A stretch of 64,000 nucleotides of DNA from an uncultured Hyphomicrobiales bacterium (GTDB lineage Bacteria; Pseudomonadota; Alphaproteobacteria; Rhizobiales; Rhizobiaceae), in assembly GCA_943908365.1 (NCBI GenBank), contig CALTTH010000006.1, positions 23,314 through 87,313 on the forward strand, read 5' to 3'. The notes under the pieces were generated by a model. That model did no database searches, had not been told where the DNA came from, and saw nothing but the letters and a program-made list of their open reading frames with translations. This document shows, one piece after another, positions 25,442-34,174 of this stretch; within the stretch, counting starts at the first letter, position 1, and each line of letters opens with the position of its first letter. The translations under genes were made by a program, and so were the position numbers.

Positions 25442-26249
25442 CGACTTCTTTATCCGCGCCATCTTTGCCGGGGTCGGCGTCGCGCTGACCGCCGGGCCGC
25501 TCGGCTGCTTTGTGGTCTGGCGGCGCATGGCCTATTTCGGCGATACCATGGCCCATTCTGCGCTCTTGGGTGTGGCGCTCTCGCTGCTGTTTCAGTTGAA
25601 CCTGATCGTCAGCGTTTTTCTCGTGGCATCAGCTGTATCTTTGCTCTTGCTCCTGTTGCAACGGCGTCAGGCTCTTTCTGCCGACGCGCTGCTCGGTATT
25701 CTGTCCCATTCCGCACTTGCTTTCGGCCTCGTCATCGTCGCCTTTATGACCTGGGTGCGGATCGATCTTGTTGCTTTCCTGTTCGGCGATATTCTTGCCG
25801 TTTCGGTAACAGACATCCAGATGGTCTGGGGCGGCGGCGTCCTTGTACTGGCGGCTATCGTCTATCTGTGGAAGCCACTTCTGGCTTCTACGGTGAATGC
25901 TGAGCTCGCCGAAGCGGAGGGCTTGCGGCCGGAACGTTCGAAGCTTCTCTTCATGCTGCTGATGGCGCTTGTCATTGCTATCGCCATGAAGATCGTCGGC
26001 ATCATGTTGATCACATCGCTGCTGATCATTCCGGCAGCAACGGCCAGACGCTTTTCGTCGACACCGGAAATCATGGCGGTGCTGGCGTCGCTCATCGGTG
26101 CCGTCGCCGTCATCGGCGGACTGATGGGATCGCTGCACTATGACACGCCGTCCGGCCCGTCGATTGTCGTTGCCGCCGTCTTGCTTTTCGTCTTGAGTCT
26201 TTTGCCTGTGCCCGGACGGTCGCGCAGTGCCGAGCAGGGAGTGAACTGA
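25434..26249 (+). CDS. znuB: zinc ABC transporter permease ZnuB
   Basis: A 271-residue inner-membrane permease of the ABC-3 family with about eight transmembrane segments. Family features include GCFVVWRRMAYFGDTMAHSALLGVAL near residues 24-49 (GDTMAHS core), DALLGILSHSALAFG, LFGDILAVS and IVGIMLITSLLIIPAATAR, the latter carrying the loop that contacts ZnuC. It starts inside the end of znuC and its TGA overlaps the ATG of zur by one base, so znuC-znuB-zur form one translationally coupled operon. Confidence 0.96.
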   Translation: MFDDFFIRAIFAGVGVALTAGPLGCFVVWRRMAYFGDTMAHSALLGVALSLLFQLNLIVSVFLVASAVSLLLLLLQRRQALSADALLGILSHSALAFGLVIVAFMTWVRIDLVAFLFGDILAVSVTDIQMVWGGGVLVLAAIVYLWKPLLASTVNAELAEAEGLRPERSKLLFMLLMALVIAIAMKIVGIMLITSLLIIPAATARRFSSTPEIMAVLASLIGAVAVIGGLMGSLHYDTPSGPSIVVAAVLLFVLSLLPVPGRSRSAEQGVN

Positions 26250-26665
26250 TGAACATGAATGCGAATTCGAAGAACCTCACCCGCAACCAGTCGCTGGTTT
26301 ACGACGCGCTCTCCCGCTCGCAGGCGCCGCTTAGTGCCTATGTGATCCTCGACAAGCTGAGAGATAGCGGTTTTCGCGCACCCCTGCAGGTTTATCGCGC
26401 GCTGGAAAAGCTGATCGAGTTCGGTCTGGTCCACCGTTTGGAGAGTCTGAACGCTTTCGTAGCGTGCTCCCATACGAGCGCGGACTGCTGCACGCATCAT
26501 CATGGCACGGTTGCCTTCGCCATCTGCAACGCCTGCGGCCAGGTGACGGAGTTTCACGATCATGAGATCGATCATCGCCTTGGCGATTGGGTCAAGCGAC
26601 AGAAGTTCAAGGCCGAAAAGACGACAATCGAGATCCGCGGTCTTTGCGAGGCCTGCGCGGCCTAG
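26249..26665 (+). CDS. zur: zinc uptake regulator Zur (Fur family)
   Basis: Zur is the zinc-responsive repressor of zinc import. The 138-residue product has the Fur-family winged helix (about residues 10-80, including LRDSGFRAPLQVYRALEKLIEFGLVHRL read in parts) and a dimer/metal domain with the cysteine pairs CNACGQ and CEACAA for the structural zinc, plus the His-rich CCTHHHG. Being encoded in the operon it should repress, it forms a feedback loop: the candidate Zur boxes at 24.4 kb and 23.3 kb would be its targets. Zur rather than Fur is indicated by the context and sequence style. Confidence 0.95.
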   Translation: MNMNANSKNLTRNQSLVYDALSRSQAPLSAYVILDKLRDSGFRAPLQVYRALEKLIEFGLVHRLESLNAFVACSHTSADCCTHHHGTVAFAICNACGQVTEFHDHEIDHRLGDWVKRQKFKAEKTTIEIRGLCEACAA

Positions 26666-26700
26666 TCTCAAGGTACGAGGCGGGAAAGTATGCGGGCAGC

Positions 26701-27228
26701 CTAGACAGGCTTCAGTTCGTCGGCAAAGCGCTTCCAGTTGGCCACGTATTTTTCTGCCGACTTTCTGATGCCCTCGGCGGCCTTTTCATCCAGCGTGCGG
26801 ACGACGCGGGCAGGGGAACCGACGATCAGGGAATTGTCGGGAAATTCCTTGCCTTCGGTGACGAGCGAATTGGCGCCGACGAGGCAGTTTTTGCCGATCT
26901 TCGCACCGTTCAGGATTGTCGCTCCCATGCCGATCAGGGTGTTGTCGCCGATCGTGCAGCCGTGGATGATGGCGTGGTGGCCGATGGTGCAGTCCTCGCC
27001 GATCGTCGCGGGAAAACCCGGATCGCTGTGCACCATGACGCCTTCCTGAATGTTCGTGCCGCGGCCAACCGTCATTGGCTCGTTATCGCCGCGCAACGTC
27101 GCGCCGAACCAGATGCCGACGTCTTCACCCAGGGTGACGGAGCCGATGACATTGGCATCCGGCGCGATCCAGTATCGATCCGCTGCTGGCATGTTGGGCA
27201 CTCTCGTTCCGAGGCGATAGACTGGCAT
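26701..27228 (-). CDS. gamma-carbonic anhydrase family protein
   Basis: A 175-residue left-handed beta-helix protein made of hexapeptide repeats (isoleucine-patch pattern such as VIGSVT, VGIWFG, IGHHAI, IGMGATI). It keeps the metal-site histidines in MVHSDPG and CTIGHHAIIHGC, and the arginine in LRGDNEP. Relatives (YrdA/CaiE/gamma-CA) are zinc-dependent but often lack measurable carbonic anhydrase activity. It lies downstream of the FAH-family gene on the same strand with a 28-base gap and is probably co-transcribed. Confidence 0.9.
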   Translation of the reverse strand: MPVYRLGTRVPNMPAADRYWIAPDANVIGSVTLGEDVGIWFGATLRGDNEPMTVGRGTNIQEGVMVHSDPGFPATIGEDCTIGHHAIIHGCTIGDNTLIGMGATILNGAKIGKNCLVGANSLVTEGKEFPDNSLIVGSPARVVRTLDEKAAEGIRKSAEKYVANWKRFADELKPV

Positions 27229-27256
27229 AGGCGGATCTCCGATTTCTGTTCGGGTG

Positions 27257-27946
27257 TCAGACGACCTTGACCGTCAAAGTGCCGACGCCATCCACGCCGC
27301 ACTCCATGATGTCGCCCTTGACGACTGGGCCAACGCCGGCCGGCGTGCCGGTCATGATCACATCGCCAGCGGCCAGTCCGAAGACCTTCGACAGTTCGGC
27401 AATGATTTCCGCTGTCTTCCAGATCATCTGATCGAGATCGCCGGATTGCTTGCGCGCGCCGTTCACATCGAGCCACACTGCACCCTTGTCCGGATGTCCG
27501 ATCTTCGAGGCCGGAACGAGTGGCGAGATCGGTGCGGAGAATTCAAAGGCCTTTGCGCCTTCCCAGGAGCGGCCCATCTTCTTCAATCTGTCCTGCATGT
27601 CGCGGCGGGTCATGTCGATGCCGACACCATATCCCCAGACGTGATCGAGCGCGTCGTCGACCGAGATGTTCGAGCCGCCGCTTTTCAATGCGACAACACA
27701 TTCGACTTCGTAGTGGACGTTGGACGACAGGGCCGGGTAGGGAAAGTCTTGGCCGGCGGGAAGCAGGTTGTCCGGGTTCTTTTGAAAGAAGAAGGGGGGC
27801 TCGCGGGATGGATCGTGGCCCATCTCGATAGCGTGGTCTGCGTAGTTGCGTCCGACGCAATAGACCCGCCGCACAGGGAAGGTTTCGTTCGCGCCTTCGA
27901 CGGGCAGGAGAACGGGTTGGGGGGCGGGGATCACTGTTGCGGACAT
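27257..27946 (-). CDS. fumarylacetoacetate hydrolase family protein
   Basis: A 229-residue FAH-fold enzyme, the size of the stand-alone hydrolase/decarboxylase group (FAHD1-like acylpyruvase or oxaloacetate decarboxylase). The motifs are VGRNYADHAIEMG near residue 30, the metal-binding YEVECVVALKSGG (E..E), the later D in YGVGIDMTRRDMQ, and GDVIMTGTPAGVGPV near the C-terminus. An AAGGAG site precedes the ATG. It probably forms a small transcription unit with the 48-residue membrane protein upstream and the gamma-carbonic anhydrase downstream. The exact substrate is not deducible. Confidence 0.92.
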   Translation of the reverse strand: MSATVIPAPQPVLLPVEGANETFPVRRVYCVGRNYADHAIEMGHDPSREPPFFFQKNPDNLLPAGQDFPYPALSSNVHYEVECVVALKSGGSNISVDDALDHVWGYGVGIDMTRRDMQDRLKKMGRSWEGAKAFEFSAPISPLVPASKIGHPDKGAVWLDVNGARKQSGDLDQMIWKTAEIIAELSKVFGLAAGDVIMTGTPAGVGPVVKGDIMECGVDGVGTLTVKVV

Positions 27947-28026
27947 AATGGCACTCCTTCTTGGGAGTGGTGTTGTCCCGCAATTTCAAGGTGATTTCCA
28001 GTCCAATCTTCTTGGGCTGTTCGTCT

Positions 28027-28173
28027 TCAGGACAGGAGCCACGCGACACCGCCCGCTACGACAATGAGGGCGACGATGACCGCGAGCAACCTGCCAACAC
28101 CCGCATTGGTGTTGCTGTCGGCGCCGACGATGCTCCAGTAGAGAGACTTCTCGTCGCTCTTCTCACTCATCAT
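28027..28173 (-). CDS. 48-residue single-pass membrane protein
   Basis: A short open frame encodes a 48-residue protein (starting MMSEKSDEKSLYW) with an acidic/basic N-terminus of about 27 residues and one hydrophobic segment (LLAVIVALIVVAGGVAWLL) at the very C-terminus. A very strong ribosome site (GGGGGAGG) precedes two tandem ATG codons at 28173 and 28170. Codon use is like that of neighbouring genes. I do not recognise a family; it looks like a tail-anchored small protein. It is 80 bases upstream of the FAH-family gene on the same strand. It is supported by the ribosome site, composition and membrane segment. Confidence 0.6.
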   Translation of the reverse strand: MMSEKSDEKSLYWSIVGADSNTNAGVGRLLAVIVALIVVAGGVAWLLS

Positions 28174-28381
28174 GACCTCCCCCAAATCTTGTGACACCGT
28201 GCTTCACAAACCCTCTCGATCATTGAGGGTTCCGCTTCATGCATCGCGGATTTGAAAAGACGCGGGTAGATCGCTCAGCCATTCCGCCTTATATGGACCC
28301 GAAACGCCGTTCGTCTGAGCCTTCGATACGTCTATGTCGCGCGGAGGAGACGAGACGACAATCAAGGATTGGCCGACGATT

Positions 28382-29416
28382 ATGACGATGACTTCTCAAC
28401 GCAAGGATGGCGCGTCGCATTACGCGCGTGGAAAGGTCTTCGCCGTCGCGCCGATGATCGACTGGACCGATACGCGTTGCCGCTTTCTGCATCGCCAGCT
28501 TTCGCAGCATGCGCTTCTCTATACGGAGATGATCGTGGCCGATGCCATCATTCATGGCAAGCGCGACAAGCTGCTTGAGTATCACCCTCAAGAACACCCG
28601 GTGGCGCTGCAACTTGGCGGCTCCGATCCCGGAAAGCTCGCCGAGGCCGTCAAAATTGCCTCGGACTATGGATATGACGAGATCAATCTCAATGTCGGCT
28701 GTCCCTCCGACCGAGTTCAGTCCGGTACTTTCGGCGCGTGCCTGATGCGCGAGCCTGAGACCGTTGCGGCCTGCGTCGAGGCGATGAAGGCCGTGGCGCG
28801 TGTGCCTGTCACCGTGAAGTGCCGCATCGGCGTGGATGACCAGGAGCCGGACGCTGTTCTTCCAGATTTCATCGCACGTATGGTTGCCGCAGGGGCGGAT
28901 GCCGTCTGGATCCACGCCCGCAAGGCATGGCTTCAGGGACTGTCACCCAAAGAGAACCGCGAAGTGCCGCCGCTGGATTATCAGTTGGCTTATCGCATGA
29001 AGCAGGAATTTCCCGATCTCTTCATCGGCATCAATGGTGGGATCACCGATCTCGATCAGGCAGACGAGCATTTGAAGCATATGGATGGCGTCATGCTGGG
29101 GCGTGCTGCCTACCATAACAGCTCGATCCTTGCGCAAGTGGATCACCGCATCTATGGCGCGCCGTCCCGCGATCTCGATGCAAACGCCTTGCGCGACGCG
29201 ATGATGGCCTATGCGGAAGATTATATTGCCAAGGGCGGCCGCCTGAATCACGTCACCCGCCACATGGTCGGGCTGTTTCAGGGATTGCCCGGCGCACGGC
29301 GCTTCCGGCAAATCCTCTCCAGCGATGCGACAAAGCCCGGCGCCGGCTGCGAAGTCATTGCCGCCGCCTTCGACGCCATCGACTTCGAGCGAGCGCCAGC
29401 GGCAATCGACGCATAA
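28382..29416 (+). CDS. dusA: tRNA-dihydrouridine(20/20a) synthase DusA
   Basis: DusA reduces uridines 20 and 20a in the D-loop of tRNA with FMN and NADPH. The 344-residue protein shows FAVAPMIDWTDTRCRFLHR near residue 20 (flavin-binding start), VALQLGGSDP near residue 75, the NLNVGCPSDRVQSGTFGACLM segment (read in two parts) near residue 103 that includes the catalytic cysteine in FGACLM, and TVKCRIGVDD and WIHARKAW later. Several starts are possible (in-frame codons at 28334, 28382 and 28388) and none has a clear ribosome site; 28382 gives a length like that of relatives. It is divergent from the 48-residue protein gene. Confidence 0.93.
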   Translation: MTMTSQRKDGASHYARGKVFAVAPMIDWTDTRCRFLHRQLSQHALLYTEMIVADAIIHGKRDKLLEYHPQEHPVALQLGGSDPGKLAEAVKIASDYGYDEINLNVGCPSDRVQSGTFGACLMREPETVAACVEAMKAVARVPVTVKCRIGVDDQEPDAVLPDFIARMVAAGADAVWIHARKAWLQGLSPKENREVPPLDYQLAYRMKQEFPDLFIGINGGITDLDQADEHLKHMDGVMLGRAAYHNSSILAQVDHRIYGAPSRDLDANALRDAMMAYAEDYIAKGGRLNHVTRHMVGLFQGLPGARRFRQILSSDATKPGAGCEVIAAAFDAIDFERAPAAIDA

Positions 29417-29428
29417 TCGAGCGTAGGG

Positions 29429-30229
29429 TCAGACGAGGGTCTGCAGCAGCTGCGCGCCGTTCGGCGCGTTGACCTTGCCGCCGGTAATGAAGAAAGCGAA
29501 AACATCGCGCGGCGTCTTTTCGGCTTTTCGGTGGGGCGCGATCATCGGAAGATCGTCGGGCGCGCCGCCAGCCGCATAGGCCTTCAGGCGCTCGCTCCAC
29601 GCCTTTACATCCTTCTCGGGATAGCAGGTCTCGATATCGTCCTCGCCCTTCTGCAGACGGCAATAGACGAAATCCGCCGTCACATCCGGCAGCATCGGAT
29701 AGTCGTGATGATCGGCGCAGACGACAGCGACATTGTGCTTTGCCAGCAACTCGATGAATTCCGGTACCTGGAAGCTGTCGTTGCGCACCTCAACGACATG
29801 CTGCAAGTTCAACCCGTCCTGCTTTTCCGGCAACAAGGCCAAGAAGGCGGCAAAGTCGTCCGGCTCGAATTTCTTCGTCGGCGCGAACTGCCAGAGGATC
29901 GGTCCGAGATGATCGCCAAGCTCCGTCAGCCCCTGCGTCAGGAACTTTGTCATCGATTCCTCTGCTTCGGCAAGAACCTTGCGGTTGGTGACGAAACGAC
30001 TTGCTTTCAGCGAGAATATGAAATTATCCGGCACCTCGGATGCCCATTTGGCGAAGGTTGCCGGTTTCTGGCTACCATAATAGGTGCCGTTCACCTCGAT
30101 CGCCTTCAACTTGGAGCTTGCATATTCCAGCTGGCGTTTCTTGGTGAGCTTCTCAGGATAGAACGTGCCTTCCCAAGGCTCGAAGGTCCAGCCACCGATA
30201 CCGGCGCGGATCGTTCCCGACTTGCTCAT
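29429..30229 (-). CDS. DUF72 domain protein (YecE family)
   Basis: A 266-residue cytoplasmic TIM-barrel-like protein of the DUF72/YecE family, found across bacteria, with no settled function. Conserved stretches include GIGGWTFEPWEGTFYP near residue 10, YASSKLKAIEVNGTYYG, FIFSLKASRFVTN, GPILWQFAPT, VEVRNDSF and YCRLQKGE. The ATG at 30229 is chosen because GGAGAG lies immediately upstream; the in-frame TTG at 30241 would start inside it. It is convergent with dusA and downstream of uvrA on the same strand. DUF72 genes near DNA-repair or Fe-S genes are seen in other genomes, but no role can be claimed. Confidence 0.9.
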   Translation of the reverse strand: MSKSGTIRAGIGGWTFEPWEGTFYPEKLTKKRQLEYASSKLKAIEVNGTYYGSQKPATFAKWASEVPDNFIFSLKASRFVTNRKVLAEAEESMTKFLTQGLTELGDHLGPILWQFAPTKKFEPDDFAAFLALLPEKQDGLNLQHVVEVRNDSFQVPEFIELLAKHNVAVVCADHHDYPMLPDVTADFVYCRLQKGEDDIETCYPEKDVKAWSERLKAYAAGGAPDDLPMIAPHRKAEKTPRDVFAFFITGGKVNAPNGAQLLQTLV

Positions 30230-30273
30230 CCGTCTCTCCAATCAACGCAAAATTGCCATGTGAAGGGGGCGGA

Positions 30274-33195
30274 TCACTCCGCCGCCTGAATATTCTTTTC
30301 CGGATGGCGCTCCAGCAGTTCCTTGAGGAACTGGCCGGTATAGGAGCGCTTCTCCTTGACGATCTGCTCCGGCGTCCCGGCAGCCACGACCTCACCACCG
30401 CCTGTGCCGCCTTCTGGACCAATATCGATGATGTAGTCCGCCGTCTTGATGACCTCGAGATTGTGCTCGATGACCACAACAGAGTTGCCCTGATTGACCA
30501 GCTCATGCAGCATTTCCAGAAGCTTCTTCACATCGTGGAAATGCAGGCCGGTCGTCGGTTCATCAAGGATGTAAAGTGTTCTGCCAGTCGAGCGTTTGGA
30601 CAGCTCCTTGGCGAGCTTGACGCGCTGGGCTTCGCCGCCTGACAAGGTGTTAGCCTGCTGACCGACCTTAATATAGCCAAGGCCGACATCGAAAAGCGAT
30701 TGCAGCTTGTCGCGCACGGCAGGCACGGCGGCGAAGAACTCCACGCCTTCTTCCACCGTCATATCCAGCACATCGGCAATCGACTTGCCCTTAAAGGTCA
30801 CGTCCAGCGTTTCGCGGTTATAGCGCTTGCCGTGGCAGACATCGCAGGTGACATAGACATCCGGCAGGAAGTGCATCTCGATCTTGATCACGCCATCGCC
30901 CTGGCAGGCTTCGCAGCGCCCACCCTTTACGTTGAAGGAGAAACGGCCCGGCGCATAGCCACGGGCCTTCGCCTCCGGCAGACCGGCGAACCAGTCACGG
31001 ATCGGCGTAAAAGCGCCGGTATAGGTGGCTGGGTTGGAGCGTGGTGTACGACCGATCGGCGACTGATCGATGTCGATGACCTTGTCGATGAATTCGAAGC
31101 CATCGATGCGATCGTGTTCCGCCGGAATTTCGCGCGCGCCCATCACACGACGGGCGGCAGCCTTATAGAGCGTCTCAATCAGGAAGGTAGACTTGCCCCC
31201 GCCCGATACGCCTGTAACAGCCGTGAAAACGCCGAGCGGCACAGAGGCCGTGACATTCTTCAGATTGTTGCCGCGCGCGCCGACGACCTTGATCTCCTTG
31301 CCCTTCTTCGGCTTGCGCCGTTCCGCTGGAACAGGAACGCCCATTTCGCCGGAAAGGTACTTGCCCGTCAGCGAGTTCGGATTGGCCATCACCTCCTGAG
31401 GCGTGCCCTCGGCAATGACCTGGCCACCATGGATGCCGGCAGCGGGGCCAATATCGACCACATAGTCCGCCGTGAGAATGGCGTCCTCGTCATGCTCGAC
31501 GACGATCACGGTATTGCCGATATCGCGAAGATGCTTCAGCGTTTCCAGCAGGCGAGCATTATCGCGCTGATGCAGGCCGATTGAGGGTTCGTCCAGAACG
31601 TAAAGAACGCCGGTCAGGCCGGAGCCGATCTGCGACGCCAGACGGATACGCTGGCTCTCGCCGCCCGACAGCGTGCCGGAATTGCGCGATAGGCTCAGGT
31701 AGTCGAGACCGACGTCATTGAGAAAGCGCAGACGTTCGCGGATTTCTTTAAGAATGCGAACGGCGATTTCGTTCTGCTTGGCGTTCAGCTTTTCGGGCAG
31801 GCCTTCGAACCAGTCGCGAGCGACCTTGATCGACATCTGCGTGACTTCGCCGATGTGCAGCGTGTTGATTTTGACCGCAAGTGCCTCGGGCTTCAGCCTA
31901 TAACCGGCGCAGGCCGGGCAGGGGGCTGCCGACATGTAACGCTCGATTTCTTCACGGGCCCAGGCGCTGTCAGTTTCCTTCCAGCGGCGTTCGAGATTGG
32001 GCACGATGCCTTCGAAATTCTTCACCGTCTTGTAGGAGCGGGCACCGTCCTGATACTGGAACTCGATCTTCTCGTCGGTGCCTTTCAGGATCGCTTTCTT
32101 GGCGGCATCCGTCAGGTCGCTCCAACGGCTGGAGAGCTTGAAGCCGAAGGCTTTACCGAGCGCTTCCAGCGTTTGATTGTAATAGGGCGAGGAGGACTTG
32201 GCCCACGGCGCAATAGCGCCATCCTTCAGCGTGCGCGCAGGCTCAGGCACGATCAGTGCCTCATCCACCTTCTGCTGCGAGCCCAGACCATCGCAGGTCG
32301 GGCAGGCACCGAAAGGGTTGTTGAAGGAGAAGAGCCGCGGCTCGATCTCCGGAATGGTGAAGCCGGAAACGGGGCAGGCGAATTTTTCCGAAAACAGCAC
32401 GCGTTCATGCGTTTCATTGAGCGACTTGTTGGCGGAGCCGCCAGCGGACGTTTCTTCCGCAGGCAGTGGCTTGTCGGCAAATTCCGCGACCGCCAGGCCA
32501 TCCGCGAGCTTCAGGCAGGTCTCAAGGCTGTCGGCCAGGCGCGCAGCCATGTCTTGTCGCACTACGGCGCGATCCACCACCACATCGATATCGTGCTTGT
32601 ACTTCTTGTCGAGGGCAGGAACGTCGGCAATCTCGTAGAACTGACCATCGACCTTGACGCGCTGGAAGCCCTTCTTCATCAGTTCGGCGAGTTCCTTTTT
32701 GTACTCGCCCTTACGACCACGCACGATGGGCGCAAGAATATAGAGACGCGTGCCCTCTTCGAAGGCGAGGATGCGGTCGACCATCTGGCTCACCGTCTGG
32801 CTCTCGATCTGCAGACCGGTCACGGGCGAATAGGGAACGCCGACACGCGCGAAAAGAAGGCGCATATAGTCGTAGATTTCCGTTACCGTACCGACGGTCG
32901 AGCGCGGGTTGCGCGAGGTCGTTTTCTGCTCGATCGAGATCGCAGGGGATAGACCCTCGATCTGATCGACATCCGGCTTCTGCATCATCTCCAGAAACTG
33001 GCGCGCATAGGCAGAAAGGCTCTCCACATAGCGGCGCTGCCCCTCGGCATAGATGGTATCGAAAGCCAGTGACGACTTGCCGGAACCGGACAGGCCCGTC
33101 ATGACGATCAGCTTGTTGCGCGGCAGATCAAGGTCGATGCCCTTGAGATTGTGCTCGCGCGCGCCGCGGATGGAAATCGTCTTCAATTCACTCAT
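30274..33195 (-). CDS. uvrA: excinuclease ABC subunit A
   Basis: UvrA is the damage-recognition ATPase of nucleotide excision repair; it loads UvrB and is also recruited by Mfd (encoded at 2.5 kb). The 973-residue protein is full length, with two ABC ATPase modules: Walker A GLSGSGKSSLAFDTI near residue 34 and GVSGGGKSTFLIETL near residue 665, signatures LSGGESQRIRLASQI and LSGGEAQRVKLAKEL. Two zinc modules are seen: CPVSGF..CPTCDG and, C-terminal, CEACQGDG..CDVCHGKRY. It is divergent from ssb; a LexA-type box lies 160 bases upstream, so SOS induction is likely. Confidence 0.98.
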   Translation of the reverse strand: MSELKTISIRGAREHNLKGIDLDLPRNKLIVMTGLSGSGKSSLAFDTIYAEGQRRYVESLSAYARQFLEMMQKPDVDQIEGLSPAISIEQKTTSRNPRSTVGTVTEIYDYMRLLFARVGVPYSPVTGLQIESQTVSQMVDRILAFEEGTRLYILAPIVRGRKGEYKKELAELMKKGFQRVKVDGQFYEIADVPALDKKYKHDIDVVVDRAVVRQDMAARLADSLETCLKLADGLAVAEFADKPLPAEETSAGGSANKSLNETHERVLFSEKFACPVSGFTIPEIEPRLFSFNNPFGACPTCDGLGSQQKVDEALIVPEPARTLKDGAIAPWAKSSSPYYNQTLEALGKAFGFKLSSRWSDLTDAAKKAILKGTDEKIEFQYQDGARSYKTVKNFEGIVPNLERRWKETDSAWAREEIERYMSAAPCPACAGYRLKPEALAVKINTLHIGEVTQMSIKVARDWFEGLPEKLNAKQNEIAVRILKEIRERLRFLNDVGLDYLSLSRNSGTLSGGESQRIRLASQIGSGLTGVLYVLDEPSIGLHQRDNARLLETLKHLRDIGNTVIVVEHDEDAILTADYVVDIGPAAGIHGGQVIAEGTPQEVMANPNSLTGKYLSGEMGVPVPAERRKPKKGKEIKVVGARGNNLKNVTASVPLGVFTAVTGVSGGGKSTFLIETLYKAAARRVMGAREIPAEHDRIDGFEFIDKVIDIDQSPIGRTPRSNPATYTGAFTPIRDWFAGLPEAKARGYAPGRFSFNVKGGRCEACQGDGVIKIEMHFLPDVYVTCDVCHGKRYNRETLDVTFKGKSIADVLDMTVEEGVEFFAAVPAVRDKLQSLFDVGLGYIKVGQQANTLSGGEAQRVKLAKELSKRSTGRTLYILDEPTTGLHFHDVKKLLEMLHELVNQGNSVVVIEHNLEVIKTADYIIDIGPEGGTGGGEVVAAGTPEQIVKEKRSYTGQFLKELLERHPEKNIQAAE

Positions 33196-33354
33196 GACAA
33201 GGCTCTGGATTTCAGCTGTTTGGACGGATCGGTTCTTATGTCATCATCTGGAACGGCGTGTCGAGACGATTGACGTTCCGGTATGGTCTTGCCCGGCGCG
33301 GTCTCGGCTGGGAATGCTTCTGGATCTGCTTGACTCACTCACCACGCCTTAATA

Positions 33355-33369
33355 GAACAAAAAAGGAAC
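33355..33369. promoter_or_regulatory. LexA (SOS) box between uvrA and ssb
   Basis: The sequence GAAC-AAAAAAG-GAAC is an exact match to the alphaproteobacterial LexA operator (GTTC-N7-GTTC, here read on the other strand as GAAC-N7-GAAC). It sits about 160 bases from the uvrA start and 149 from the ssb start in a 322-base divergent gap, so it may regulate either or both. The rest of the gap holds no gene. Confidence 0.82.
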
Positions 33370-33517
33370 ATATTGCAACTATGTCCGTTGGCAAGAACAT
33401 TCCTTGTGGATTGTCGTTCCACTCGCTGCCCATCGCGACGAGGGATGGTCTATGGTGCGCGGGACTTTTGAACAGGAAAAATGCCGTTCATGACGTTCGG
33501 CAGACAGGAAGATAAAT

Positions 33518-34060
33518 ATGGCTGGCAGCGTAAACAAGGTTATTCTGGTCGGAAATGTCGGCGCTGATCCGGAAATTCGCCGCACGCAGGATGGCCGACC
33601 AATCGCCAACCTGCGCATTGCGACGTCGGAAAGCTGGCGCGACCGCAATTCGGGCGAGCGCAAGGAAAAGACCGAATGGCACACGGTCGTCGTCTTCAAT
33701 GAAGGCCTGTGCAAGGTCGTTGAGCAATACGTCAAGAAGGGCGCCAAGCTCTACATCGAAGGCGCGCTGCAGACCCGCAAATGGCAGGACCAGAACGGCA
33801 ATGATCGTTATTCGACGGAAATCGTTCTCCAGGGCTTCAACTCGACGCTGACCATGCTTGACGGTCGCGGCGAAGGCGGCGGCGGTGGCCGCGGCGGAGA
33901 TTTTGGCGGCGGTGGCGATTATGCCGGCGGCGGGTCCTATGGTGGGGGCAGCGGTGGCGGTTACGACCAGCAGCCCGCGCGTGGCGGCGGTGCGTCGCGC
34001 GGTGGCCAGCCCTCCGGCGGCAACTTCTCCAACGATCTGGACGACGATATCCCGTTTTGA
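33518..34060 (+). CDS. ssb: single-stranded DNA-binding protein
   Basis: SSB coats single-stranded DNA in replication, repair and recombination. The 180-residue protein has the OB-fold in residues 1-112 (VNKVILVGNVGADPEIRRT, WRDRNSGERKEKTEWHTVV, KKGAKLYIEGAL), a long flexible linker very rich in glycine (about 115-165), and the conserved acidic tip DLDDDIPF that binds partner proteins. Divergent from uvrA across a LexA box, the classical arrangement. Followed by a strong terminator. Confidence 0.98.
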   Translation: MAGSVNKVILVGNVGADPEIRRTQDGRPIANLRIATSESWRDRNSGERKEKTEWHTVVVFNEGLCKVVEQYVKKGAKLYIEGALQTRKWQDQNGNDRYSTEIVLQGFNSTLTMLDGRGEGGGGGRGGDFGGGGDYAGGGSYGGGSGGGYDQQPARGGGASRGGQPSGGNFSNDLDDDIPF

Positions 34061-34120
34061 TGACGGCGGTTGAGGCACGGCGTTGTTTTACGCGCTCATG
34101 CCGATTGATAAGACAATATG

Positions 34121-34153
34121 AAGGGGTAGCGGTTACGCTGCCCCTTATTTCTT
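34121..34153 (+). terminator. rho-independent terminator of ssb
   Basis: An 11-bp stem with one G-U pair (34121-34131 with 34136-34146, loop GTTA) is followed by ATTTCTTT. It lies 60 bases after the ssb stop and before the RDD gene. Confidence 0.85.
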
Positions 34154-34174
34154 TAGTCATTGAAGGATACGCAT

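Noticed and set aside
33226..33245. Second SOS box near the uvrA start (GTTC...GAAC)
   Set aside because: The two halves are in opposite orientation and too far apart to match the direct-repeat LexA pattern.
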